From Trifolium pratense (taxonomy: Eukaryota; Streptophyta; Magnoliopsida; Fabales; Fabaceae), in the NCBI RefSeq assembly GCF_020283565.1, contig NC_060065.1, positions 57,697,489 to 57,761,488 of the forward strand: a stretch of DNA of 64,000 bases. Reading direction: 5' to 3'. Below, one piece after another: positions 55,220-64,000 of the stretch. The position numbers and the translations under genes are program-made. The stretch's first letter is position 1. Each line of letters opens with the position of its first letter. Below the pieces are notes generated by a model that saw nothing but the letters and a program-made list of their open reading frames with translations, had not been told where the DNA came from and did no database searches.

Positions 55220-56930
55220 TTATGGCCAAGAAAATGGTCCGTGTCGTGTCCATGTAGCAAGCTGGAGTATATTTATGTTTAGCAAAAAAAAGGGGGGGTT
55301 AATAGGGGTTTTAAAAACCGAAAAAAAAAATTACATTAAATGTTGTGAGAAAATATATGATTCGCGTTAACTTTTTTAAGTTATCTAGCGAAAAAATATT
55401 GTGAGCTTCTAAAATATTCAAATCCTCATTAAATTTTGTGAGAAAATTATCTCAAAATAGTTAATGAAAAATTAACAATGTTAATAAGGAAATAAGGTAT
55501 TTGTCTATGTTTTTTTGTATTAACCCATCTGACTTATTGGAGAAGAGGCTTTCGATAAATTAGAGTTCGGCTATAAGATAAGTAAATCATAACTAAAAAT
55601 TATTTTCATAAAAAACTAAACCGGAGTACTCCTTAAAAACTTAAAGAGACTAGTGTATGTTTTAAAATATAAATTAATTTTGCATTGACATCTAATAAAA
55701 ATCAAACATTCTATCATGTCATTATATTAATCAAAGTAGAATAATTTAGCCGAATATATGTTCATTATTAAATGACAATGTAAAATTATTTTTAATGCAT
55801 CTGTATCATATTTTTGTCATAAACCATAAATTTATTAAAATAACTTTTAACTTTTTAAATTTAGATTACTTTATTCCCTTCAAAGATCCATATGAAACAA
55901 GGCTGGTCGACCTTTAGATCATCTCATGTTGGTACGTGGGGTACAAAATCAAAAGGCGTCCACTTATTACTTAATTATTACATAAAAGGTAGTACGAGTA
56001 AGGTTGGACTCTATATTATAGATCATCTATGTGTTCAAAATAGGTCTACATTAGGATTGCATTGTCATTTTATTGATCTTGTCTGACAGCAATTGCAAAT
56101 TTGCAATATAGAGATCACTTTTTTTTTCAATAGTTCGAGTACTCCTTTTATCTCTAGTTATAGTAGTTATATGACTTTTTTATTAAATTTTTTAAAAGGC
56201 AAATGATAATTTCGCATAATAGTGCTTTTTTTTTTCACCACCAGTTTAATCTGGTTCGAAGGTTAGTTCTGACATCAAGTGATCCTCCCTACCAAGTTCA
56301 GCGTCAATCACCACTGAATCAACTAATAATTGATATAATGTATATATTTTTGAAAAGCCTAAACCTGCCTGGAATGTTAAGTCAAAATTTTATAAAAAAT
56401 ATGAAGGATATTAAATAAAAAGTATCGTAGATAATTATTCCCTAATGAATTAGATTAAATTAACGAATGTCTCTTGATTTAGAATAGAATAATCTTTTCT
56501 CTGGGTATTATTATATAAGCATTCTCTCAATCGTAAAGGAAAAAGGTTCCCTAAAAATAATATTTTGCTATGAAATTAAAAATAATAATTATGGGCTTCG
56601 GCCCCTTTGTATAAAAAATTTAATAATTATTATATTTTTTAGTGATTATAGGCTCATACATTTTAAATTTAAAGAAATGAAAAAATTTAAATTCAAATTT
56701 TCACTAATATATATTAGCGTCCCATGCAGCTACTAACTAAATAGGATGGATGGAGGGTTCACTTTTTATGTTTCTATGTTGTAGTTATGTCTTTGAGAAT
56801 TTATGATAAAATAAAGTTAAAGAGTGGATTGAATTGAGACTCTAAGATATGATTCTGTTGAAAAAAATGAAATCTTGAAAGATTTTATAAGATTATGTAA
56901 AAATGTATTAACCTTCAAGAAAAATGTAAA
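55220..56930. other. Intergenic, no gene seen
   Basis: AT-rich. A SINE-like fragment lies near 55540-55610 (AGAGTTCGGCTATAAGATAA), related to 27141-27232. Apparent frames at 55892-56418 show no recognisable motif. Confidence 0.4.
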
Positions 56931-56939
56931 GACTTTTTA

Positions 56940-57817
56940 GAGTAATCGGTTAATTTAGTCTCAAAACTATCACTCTTTTACCAACTCAGTCCATAAACTA
57001 TTAAAACTAACTAAAAGGTCCCTAAACTATTTTCGATCCACCAATTTAGTCCTCTGTTATATTTTCCGTTAATTGTTCTTTAAAACCCTAAAACCCAAAA
57101 GGCTACGTTTTTTTTCTTCAACCCACTTCATTTGCATCTTCTTATCTCTCTCTTCTTGATCAACTCTCTCAAATCATCTCAATCTGAAAATGCTAGCGCC
57201 GCCTTTACGCTCCAATTCCGATTGCCACAGACCTCATCTCTCTAGTCGTCGCTGTTTTAAGGTACGTTTTTCACTGTTTTTCGTTCTAATTGTTTTTGGG
57301 ATGAATTTCACCTTAGGTGATTAACTATGGATTGCGATTTAGTTAGTTATTTTGATGGATTGTGGATTTGTTGACTCATATAATGAATTTAATGGATTAT
57401 GGTTTAGTTGACTTATGTAATGAATGAATGGTTTATGGTTTAAATATAATTATGGTTAAGTTTGTTTTTTGGTTTATGTTGATTTAGCGGTGTTGTTTCA
57501 TTTGGTTTAAATTTGATTTAGCAGTAATGAATTTGATGGATTATGATTTAGTCATACTAGCTGTGTTGTTAAGGATGATTTTGTAATTTTTTTATCATAG
57601 TTTAGGGACTATTTTGTTGTTTTTTAAGATAGTTTAAGGACTAAATTGAAGTATTTTTATAGGTAGGGATTATTAATGGTCACTTAACGGAAAAGTTAAC
57701 TGAGAAACTAAATTGAAGGATGTGAATATAGTTTAAAGACCTTTTAGTTATTTTTAATAGTTTAGGGACTAAGTTGGTGACAGAGTGATAGTTTAAAGAC
57801 TAAATGTCTGATTTCTC
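56940..57817 (+). mobile_element. Pack-MULE-like element with an exon-like insert, 878 bp
   Basis: TIRs of about 100 bp: left GAGTAATCGGTTAATTTAGT, right end read inward GAGAAATCAGACATTTAGTC. Both then read ACTATCACTCT, CCAACT.AGTCC, TAAACTATTAAAA and ACTAAAAGGTC. An exact 9-bp duplication GACTTTTTA (56931-56939 and 57818-57826) flanks it. The interior is not TE-like: AAACCCTAAAACCC, a pyrimidine-rich leader (CTTATCTCTCTCTTCTTG), then ATG at 57190 opening 24 codons (MLAPPLRSNSDCHRPH..) up to a splice donor AAG|GTACG at about 57262, then intron-like sequence. This is the layout of a captured gene 5' end. The donor gene was not identified. Confidence 0.85.
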
Positions 57818-57819
57818 GA

Positions 57820-58110
57820 CTTTTTATAATCAATTTTTTTTAAAAAAATGCATATCAGATCTTCAAATATATTAAAATATTGACGGTGACTTAGACCACT
57901 CACATAAAAGTGCTATTTGATGCATGCAGAGTTTATGTTACTGTAATTTTTAAGTTTAAAACATTTTTTGCATTAACCTTTAAGAAAAATGTAAAGACTT
58001 TTTATAATCAATTTTTAAAAGAAAAATGCTTATCAGATCTTCAAATACTATTACAATATTGAAAGTGACTAGACCACTCACTTAAAAGTGCTATTTGATA
58101 CATGCAGAAT
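57820..58110. repeat. Tandem duplication, period about 170 bp
   Basis: Two copies (about 57820-57925 and 57990-58110) share AAGACTTTTTATAATCAATT, ATCAGATCTTCAAATA, TAGACCACTCAC, AAAAGTGCTATTTGAT and CATGCAGA. The left flank of the Pack-MULE (56908-56939) is the beginning of the first unit, so the element was inserted into this array. Confidence 0.8.
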
Positions 58111-58354
58111 AGATAACCCCAAATTTTATGTTATTTTTTAAGTTTAGATAAACTCAACTTTAGATATGTGTATTTTTATGAAATAAAATAAAAATTTACA
58201 TAGGAAACTGAAAAAGCTTTTCTTCCAATGGCATGAACCAGAAAAGAAGGGCGGTGATTCCCTTCGTGAGGGACACTCCAAAGGTTAGTGGGTTAAATTA
58301 AACAAATCCCCAATCATAGCTAAGCAATGCAATGTACTTTGTTTAACTTCTTAA

Positions 58355-60022
58355 TTAATCTTCTGTAGTAGGGTGTACCGTAGGCTCCATAGTTGCATCA
58401 TCATCAAGGGAATTATTACCACTGATTTGATCAAGTACAAGAACAAATCCCATTGCAAAAGCAGCATCAAAACCAGGCTTAACGCAAAGAGTTAACACTT
58501 CTTTCCCAAGCATAACACCTGTGGTGGGGTCCACTTTACGATGAATCTCAGCCACTGTTTCCTTCATCGTGTTAAAAACGGTGCAACAACGCTGTGAGAA
58601 GCACCCTTCGATATGGTACTCCTCATTAGAGTTGTTGTACACCTCTACTGTTACTCCTGAATGTGATCGTCCGATCATCGATGATCTTTTTATGCTGAAG
58701 GTTGGTTTATCACCGTCTATTCTTTCACCTTTAAAACCTTCCCACCGTTGATGCAAACTCGGCCTCTACTTCAAAAAATGTTAAAGTTCAATTATTAATC
58801 GATTAGAAAAGAAGGGCAGTTCTATCATGCACAACCGAAATAAAGACCATATAAGATACGATAAGACTTATCAATAAATGGTAGACAAAAAAGTTGGAAT
58901 AATACACCACTATTTTACTTGTCTACTATAGAATTGGATTGAAATCATTCCCTTTCCGAAACACAAAGTACACATGTATGCTCGAATTCACAACATATTT
59001 AAAAGATTCACAACGAGTTTGATAAAATCACAAAATTTAACTTTTCAAAAACCAGTATGGTTTACGCATCAAAGAATTAAACCGCACTTAGACAAAAATA
59101 TCACACTTTATTTCCAAATTAGACTATCTTTTGTGAGACTATTAGCGCATAACGCATTCAAGACAACTATACCAATTGATTAAGATCAGATAATTCAAAT
59201 TTTAATTTTTTATAAGTAAAACGACATTGAAAGAGTTTAAATTATGAGATTGCAGATCTCCATACAACAACCACAATTGTCACAATATGAACATAAAACA
59301 AAAATATAATCCATTTCATCCCACAGAATCGTACATACCTGATTTTATTGTCTTTTTTTATTATTATTATTATTATTATTTTTAATAATATACTCAATGA
59401 AATTTAAAAGAAAGTTCTATAATATATCAATTTATCATTTTATGTTCAAATTTACAAATTACTGCAATCAAACTGTTACTCATAATGTAAATTGATCGGG
59501 AGTTAGTATTCGGGGACAACTTTTTGGGTTGAGGCTCATGTTGATGTTTTCTCCGGTGATCTGGAGACCGTTTCTATGCATGTATATACGGCACCTCTCT
59601 TGTAGTTTCTTTTTCATCGGTCTTTGTTTGTCTTAAACAGAGACCTGATTAATAACATATTTGTGATTAAAAAAACTCATAATGTAAATCACTCAGTGAG
59701 TGGACTCAGTTTATAAGAAAGAGAGTACAAAAGGTAGAAGGTGGTGGCGGCGTACCTTCCGGCGAACAGTGAGGAGACAACGGCCATCTGGATCCATAAG
59801 AACAAGCTCATCTAGGTTGCGAGAATCAGGTCCATATGAGTCAACTCGGAAAACGAGTTGACCATGACAATCATAGGCGGTGAAACCATCGCCGGAGAAG
59901 AAGAGAGAGGTTTTGAGAACTGTGTAATGGATCTCTTCTTTGAAGACGTAATTACCATCTTGCACCACTGATATCTCTTTCATTTTTTCTGCGGTAGATT
60001 CAGAATCCATACAAAGGGTCAT
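58355..60022 (-). CDS. LURP-one-related (LOR, DUF567) protein, 225 aa
   Basis: Exon 1 is 59756-60022 and exon 2 is 58355-58765, joined in phase 0 (VRRK|RPSLHQRW) across a 990-bp GT..AG intron. The protein is a single tubby-like beta-barrel. Recognisable blocks are FKEEIHYTVLKTSLFFSGDG, FTAYDCHGQLVFRVDSYG, NLDELVLMDPDGRCLLTVRR, the post-junction SLHQRWEGFKGER, FSIKRSS, YHIEGCFSQRCCTVFN, AEIHRKVDP and GKEVLTLCVKPGFDAAFAMG with FVLVLDQI. The LOR family is plant-wide; the founder LURP1 is needed for defence against oomycetes, but most members have no known role. The length is typical. A second Met four codons in (MDSEST) is an alternative start. The intron contains a 5'-truncated LINE in the opposite orientation. 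Confidence 0.93.
59493..59674 (+). mobile_element. 5'-truncated LINE copy in the LOR intron
   Basis: A 182-bp insert between exact 15-bp duplications ACTCATAATGTAAAT (59478-59492 and 59675-59689). It ends in an A-rich tail (GATTAAAAAAA). It shares its 3' sequence with 18420-18815. Long TSD, A-rich tail and 5' truncation are the marks of target-primed reverse transcription. Confidence 0.85.
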
Positions 60023-61142
60023 GAATATTGAAATTGGAAAGTTAGACCTAATTAAGCTTTTGGAGTAGTATAGTATGAAAGAATGTGAATTATGAATGTG
60101 GGACTCGTATATTATTGGTAATGTTAAGGAAAAAAAAGTGTTCTCACTAATCTTTAACGATACTTTGTGTCTTGCAATTTATAGTATACTTTAGTTTATT
60201 TATTTTTTTGGTAGAATAGTAGTAGTACTTTTAATTATTAATTAATTAGGAGAATTGTTTATTGGTCAAAACTACAGTATCTAGAGTTTTTTAATTTATT
60301 ATTAAAAAAATATCTAGATAGTTTTAATTTTTTTAAATTAAAAGTTTAAGTCCATAGTACCGGACCATCCTATCTTGCACCATTTTCAACACGTTGAAAA
60401 TCGATCGAGTTTAAATGGATCGAGCTATTTTCGATATTTAGCAAGTGTTTGTAGGTCATTTTCAATGAAGTAGAAAAATTAATTTATAAAATTTTAAGGC
60501 GTTGAATGTTCATTCTTAAGATAAAATTTCTCTTTTGTCAAAAAAATAAAAAAAATTTCTCTTTGAAGCATCTAAACCGTGGGGTATAGAAATTGATACA
60601 TGCATTTCCCTTATTTATGATGTAGGGTATATAAATTGATACATGCATGGGATGGTATGGTATGGTCATCAATACTTCAAAATGTCAGGAGTCAAAATAC
60701 TATGTGCTATGCGACGGGAATTTTTGAGGTAAAGTTTCAAACTATATAATTTTTTTGGATATCGATAACCATCAGGATTGCTTGAAGATATACATGTTGA
60801 AAATTTTCACATTATTTAAATTTGTAAAAATTACTTTAACTAAAATTTGTTCCCAAAGACTTATACTACTTCATTCCCTAATTATAAGACCTTATTTGAT
60901 CGCAGCACGTACGCCAATGCACAATTTTGATCGCTAATATCTTTAATTTCCTATTAGTAAAAATTATAAAAATTTAATATTTTAAAAATACTCATCAAAA
61001 TAAATTAAACAATATCTTATATGTTAATATTTATATTTATATATTATTAAAAAAATACGGTCAAAACAAGGTAAATGAATAGTACATTTTTGTCAATCAT
61101 GGTCTTATAATTAAGGACGGAGATAGTATATTTTTTTAATTA
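60023..61142. promoter_or_regulatory. Upstream region of the LOR gene and intergenic DNA
   Basis: AT-rich with no coding signal. The LOR promoter must lie at the left end, but no box was fixed. GGTATGGTATGG-type local repeats occur near 60650. Confidence 0.35.
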
Positions 61143-61252
61143 AGTAGTCTAATGGCTGAAAATTCCACCTTAAGATAGATAAGTGGAGTGTCCGGGATTC
61201 GAATTTCGGTCCCTACATATATAATGCAATGTCCCTACCAACTTAGAGACAA
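61143..61252 (+). mobile_element. SINE-like retroposon, same family as 52913-53023
   Basis: Shares TGGCTGAAAATTCCACCTTA, AGATAGATAAGTGG, box B GGGATTCGAATTTCGG, ACATATATAATGCAATG and CCTACCAACTTA with the copy at 52913. The TSD is not clear. Confidence 0.65.
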
Positions 61253-62418
61253 GATTTATATTTTCTATAAGATTCGATTAATGTTGGTACATTATTAATC
61301 TCTAGCGAGATGACATTGAAGTAGAAACAATATAAAATTAAGTACCAAAAAAAAAATTATGATACTTCAATTACCATATGATACATTATTAAAGAACAAT
61401 AAACATCTCCTTAAATTCTAACTCAACTGATATAAATATTGAAATTGCAAGGTCGGATGCTATGTATGAGTTTCTAATAACTTGACATTTCATTTATCTA
61501 AAAAAAAAAACATAATTTGTAAGATAATTCACGGACAATATTTGGTTAAAATATAAAATTTAATTAACAATGTCGAAATTATTAAACTTAACATTTTTAT
61601 ATGTTCAAATTCAAAATCTTCTATTTATACATGAGTTTTTAAATTATATTTCTCACCACATCTACTAAAATAGTAAACACATGAATAAAGTAAAGTAAAG
61701 GGTGAATTATAGTTTTTTTTTTTTGGATTAAAATGTATTGTAATTTTGGTGGTCGAATCCTACTGGTTGTATGTGCATTTAATAATTGGTTGTTAGTGTG
61801 CGGAGATGGGATGGTAGTGTTTGGGTGAATATCAATCTTCTATGCTCATGATCTTGGTGCGAAGAAATTGTTATATTATTTTTCTTAAAAAATCAGACTA
61901 TTTTGTGGCATGATTTGAGATTCTTTAATGTTATTCTTTGGCTTCTTAAAAAAAAAATTATAATTTTGATGGAATGAATTTACTAATTCACAAAAATAAG
62001 GTGTTATTTTATCCATTAATTCTTATAATTTCGATTACTAACTTATATACATTCACTCAATTTTATTCTCAAAATATTTAAGCCACTACAAAAATTGTGG
62101 ACATTATACAACATCCAATCACAGACGACATACTCAAAAATATAACTTGAACGCCAACACACATATATACCTCAAACTCTGTTTTTTCTTTCTTCCTTTT
62201 TGACGTATATATACAACCCAAACTATGTTGATTATACATGCGTGGCTGAGTTCATTGACTTGATTTTATTTTTGTCTAATTTGGTTCCACTTGTTGCTTG
62301 TCCTTGCTAGTCACTTCTAGTTTCAAGAAAAAACGAGGATGGGAAAAATACCAATCTAGCAAAATTAAATTTTGTATAATTGGACATATTTATGGTTGAT
62401 GTATGTTCTATACACTAG
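61253..62418. other. Intergenic, no gene seen
   Basis: AT-rich and non-coding. No feature can be supported. Confidence 0.4.
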
Positions 62419-62435
62419 AAATGAATTTATTATTT

Positions 62436-62627
62436 TTTTTTTATGTAAACCAGATATTCTCTGCGTGAAATTGTAGAGATTAATTTCTCGAGCCTTGTGA
62501 GACTCAAATCGATGGCAAACTCTCCCTAAGAGTTTTAACACTGCTGCATGCCCAAGTCAGAGATTGAACCCAGAACCTTGGTTAAGTTAGAAGAGATCCG
62601 CGTCATCTCATCTAAGTACTCTTGGGT
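62436..62627 (-). mobile_element. Full-length SINE-like element with a 17-bp TSD
   Basis: A 192-bp body between exact duplications AGAAATGAATTTATTAT (62419-62435 and 62628-62644). On the minus strand it begins ACCCAAGAGTACTTAGATGA, has box B GGTTCTGGGTTCAATCTC, and ends in an A-rich tail (T-run at the left on the plus strand). Confidence 0.88.
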
Positions 62628-62644
62628 AGAAATGAATTTATTAT

Positions 62645-63639
62645 CATAATTAATTTTATTGATTATAACTATTCATGTTGAATGGGCCGGTCACTACAAG
62701 GCCAAAATTTGGAAAGCAGGGGCCCACGGTCTGCAGATGCAGACACTGAAATTTTACTTGTACTAACCTTATATTTTTGCCCTTTTTACCCTCATTCTTA
62801 GTATTACTATTACCTTTTCACCTGCTGTATTTTTATTACCTACTATGTGTCTGAACTCTGACCCACTGCGTTGAACTCTTGTCAATAGAATTAAAAACTA
62901 CTTCTGTACCAAAAAAAAAAAAAAAGAATTAAAAACTACTTCAACTGATTGTAATTTATATTTTTATATGATACATTTTTTAATATTCTTTTAGTTCTTA
63001 TATGGTCTGTAGAATAAATTAAATTTATTAATTATTCAAAAAATCTGAAAAATTATTATTTCTTTTTTTTTATATTTAAAATTAAAAGGAGTAGCTTTTT
63101 TTAACTTTTTGTCTCCACCATATTTTTTTTAATGCAAAACTCATACCAAAGAAGAGGTACAATGGTTCTACACATGCAAGTCGGATCGGAAGTGGTGTTT
63201 TCAGTGACGGACGGGTGGGAAATTCCTATAAAATTAAAATAAATTAAGAAGTTATTGTAATAATGCTACTAAGACTATGTAAATACATTTTATTTGTGTT
63301 ATTATAATAATATTAGTCTTTACAAAAATGACCATATAATTCATTTAAAGGTATGTATTGTATACCAGTTACTTAACCAAGAAATTAGTGTTAAGTTTTT
63401 TCTAGCATAAATTGAACTTGGAGCTAGCAAGGAACAAGAATATCTACTACCCAACCCTCTTCATTGTCCCTACCACGTACCCTAGACTATAGCTACTCTC
63501 CCCAAAACCACTTCTTCGGTCACAAATTGCTCAAAGTCGTAATATTTAACTAATCATGCACACAAATTATTAGTACTACATGAGTTGAACTATAAACAGT
63601 CCCATAATAGAAATGAGATGGAAAATCCAGTTGTTTGAT
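62645..63639. other. Intergenic, no gene seen
   Basis: Contains GCAGGGGCCCACGGTCTGC near 62717-62735, the most GC-rich stretch here. It includes a site-II-like GGGCCCAC, but no transcript could be attached to it. Confidence 0.35.
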
Positions 63640-64000
63640 TATTCGTCGCCATTTATTTTACTGTCGTGCTTTGATTTAGTTTGGATTTGGCTATAAATGG
63701 CCTTTTACTCGTTGTTGTCATGAGTTGTCGGTTGGTGTGTACTGTGTATGTTACCGTGTTGGCGTTCAGATTCTCTCACCGTTTCTTAACCCTTCTCTGG
63801 TTTATTTGTTTTGATGCTTGCGACATTTTACTCGTCATTTTTTTTGCAATATGGTTCGGATCCCGTGTTGGGCTTGATGGGTTGTGATGTTGGTTTGTAT
63901 TTGTTTGCTTCACTTTTTTGTCTTGTGTCTTTTATACCACTTTGGTGTAGGTTGTTTACCGTTGTAATTCTCTTTTGGGTTGATTGATACACTCTTATGT
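63640..64000 (+). mobile_element. Possible LINE 3'-end sequence at the window edge
   Basis: GT-rich text (TGGTGTAGGTTGTTTACCGT, TCGTTGTTGTCATGAGTTG) like the 3' region of plant LINEs. It runs off the window. The 68-codon frame inside it is not convincing as a gene. Confidence 0.3.

Overview
The window looks like nuclear DNA of a flowering plant, most likely a papilionoid legume such as Medicago; the species is my inference. The evidence is very AT-rich intergenic DNA, split genes with GT..AG introns, plant-only gene families (SHINE/WIN1 AP2/ERF, FLZ zinc finger, EPFL peptide, LURP-one-related, TPLATE-complex LOLITA-like, G-type lectin receptor kinase) and a dense, nested population of hAT, MULE, Stowaway, TRIM, copia, LINE and SINE elements. 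No bacterial, organellar or viral gene block was seen.

Ten protein genes and one tRNA gene can be assembled. From left to right they are: an FLZ-domain protein (minus, 2 exons, about 4.2-5.2 kb); a LOLITA-like longin protein (minus, 5 exons, 6.2-9.5 kb); a SHINE/WIN1-type AP2/ERF factor (minus, 2 exons, 15.3-16.2 kb); phospholipase D alpha (plus, 3 coding exons, 21.1-25.8 kb); a small membrane-anchored protein of unknown function with a KVRF motif (plus, 2 exons, 28.1-28.7 kb); ALG14 (plus, one coding exon, 31.4-32.1 kb); an EPFL secreted peptide (plus, 2 exons, 36.8-37.9 kb); a TPR-like protein (plus, 3 exons, 45.1-47.2 kb) with an antisense tRNA-Leu(UAA) inside its second intron; an SD2-5-type lectin receptor kinase (minus, intronless coding region, 48.7-51.2 kb); and a LURP-one-related protein (minus, 2 exons, 58.4-60.0 kb). 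Splice junctions were set by joining frames at GT/AG sites and by family conservation. The genes are functionally unrelated, as is usual in plants.

The rest is mostly transposon-derived, and many insertions can be placed to the base by target-site duplications (TSDs). These are: hAT elements at 169-858 (inside a LINE remnant) and 9728-10879 (carrying a GC-rich exon-like block with a splice donor facing the LOLITA-like gene); Mutator-like elements at 17430-18320 (giant foldback), 29600-29760, 43715-44202, 53550-55209 (filled with copia gag/RT pieces) and 56940-57817 (Pack-MULE-like, carrying a 5'UTR/exon-like fragment, with its empty site still visible in a neighbouring tandem copy); TRIM retrotransposons at 30650-30934 and 41492-41844; a truncated copia with one LTR at 39240-40145; a 5'-truncated LINE at 59493-59674; and several SINE-like retroposons with 13-18 bp TSDs, one of them in the 3' region of the TPR gene.

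No clearly new molecular system was found. The most interesting signals are sequence capture by the two large MULEs, the hAT-borne exon beside LOLITA, and Pol III-type genes lying antisense in introns of two unrelated genes.
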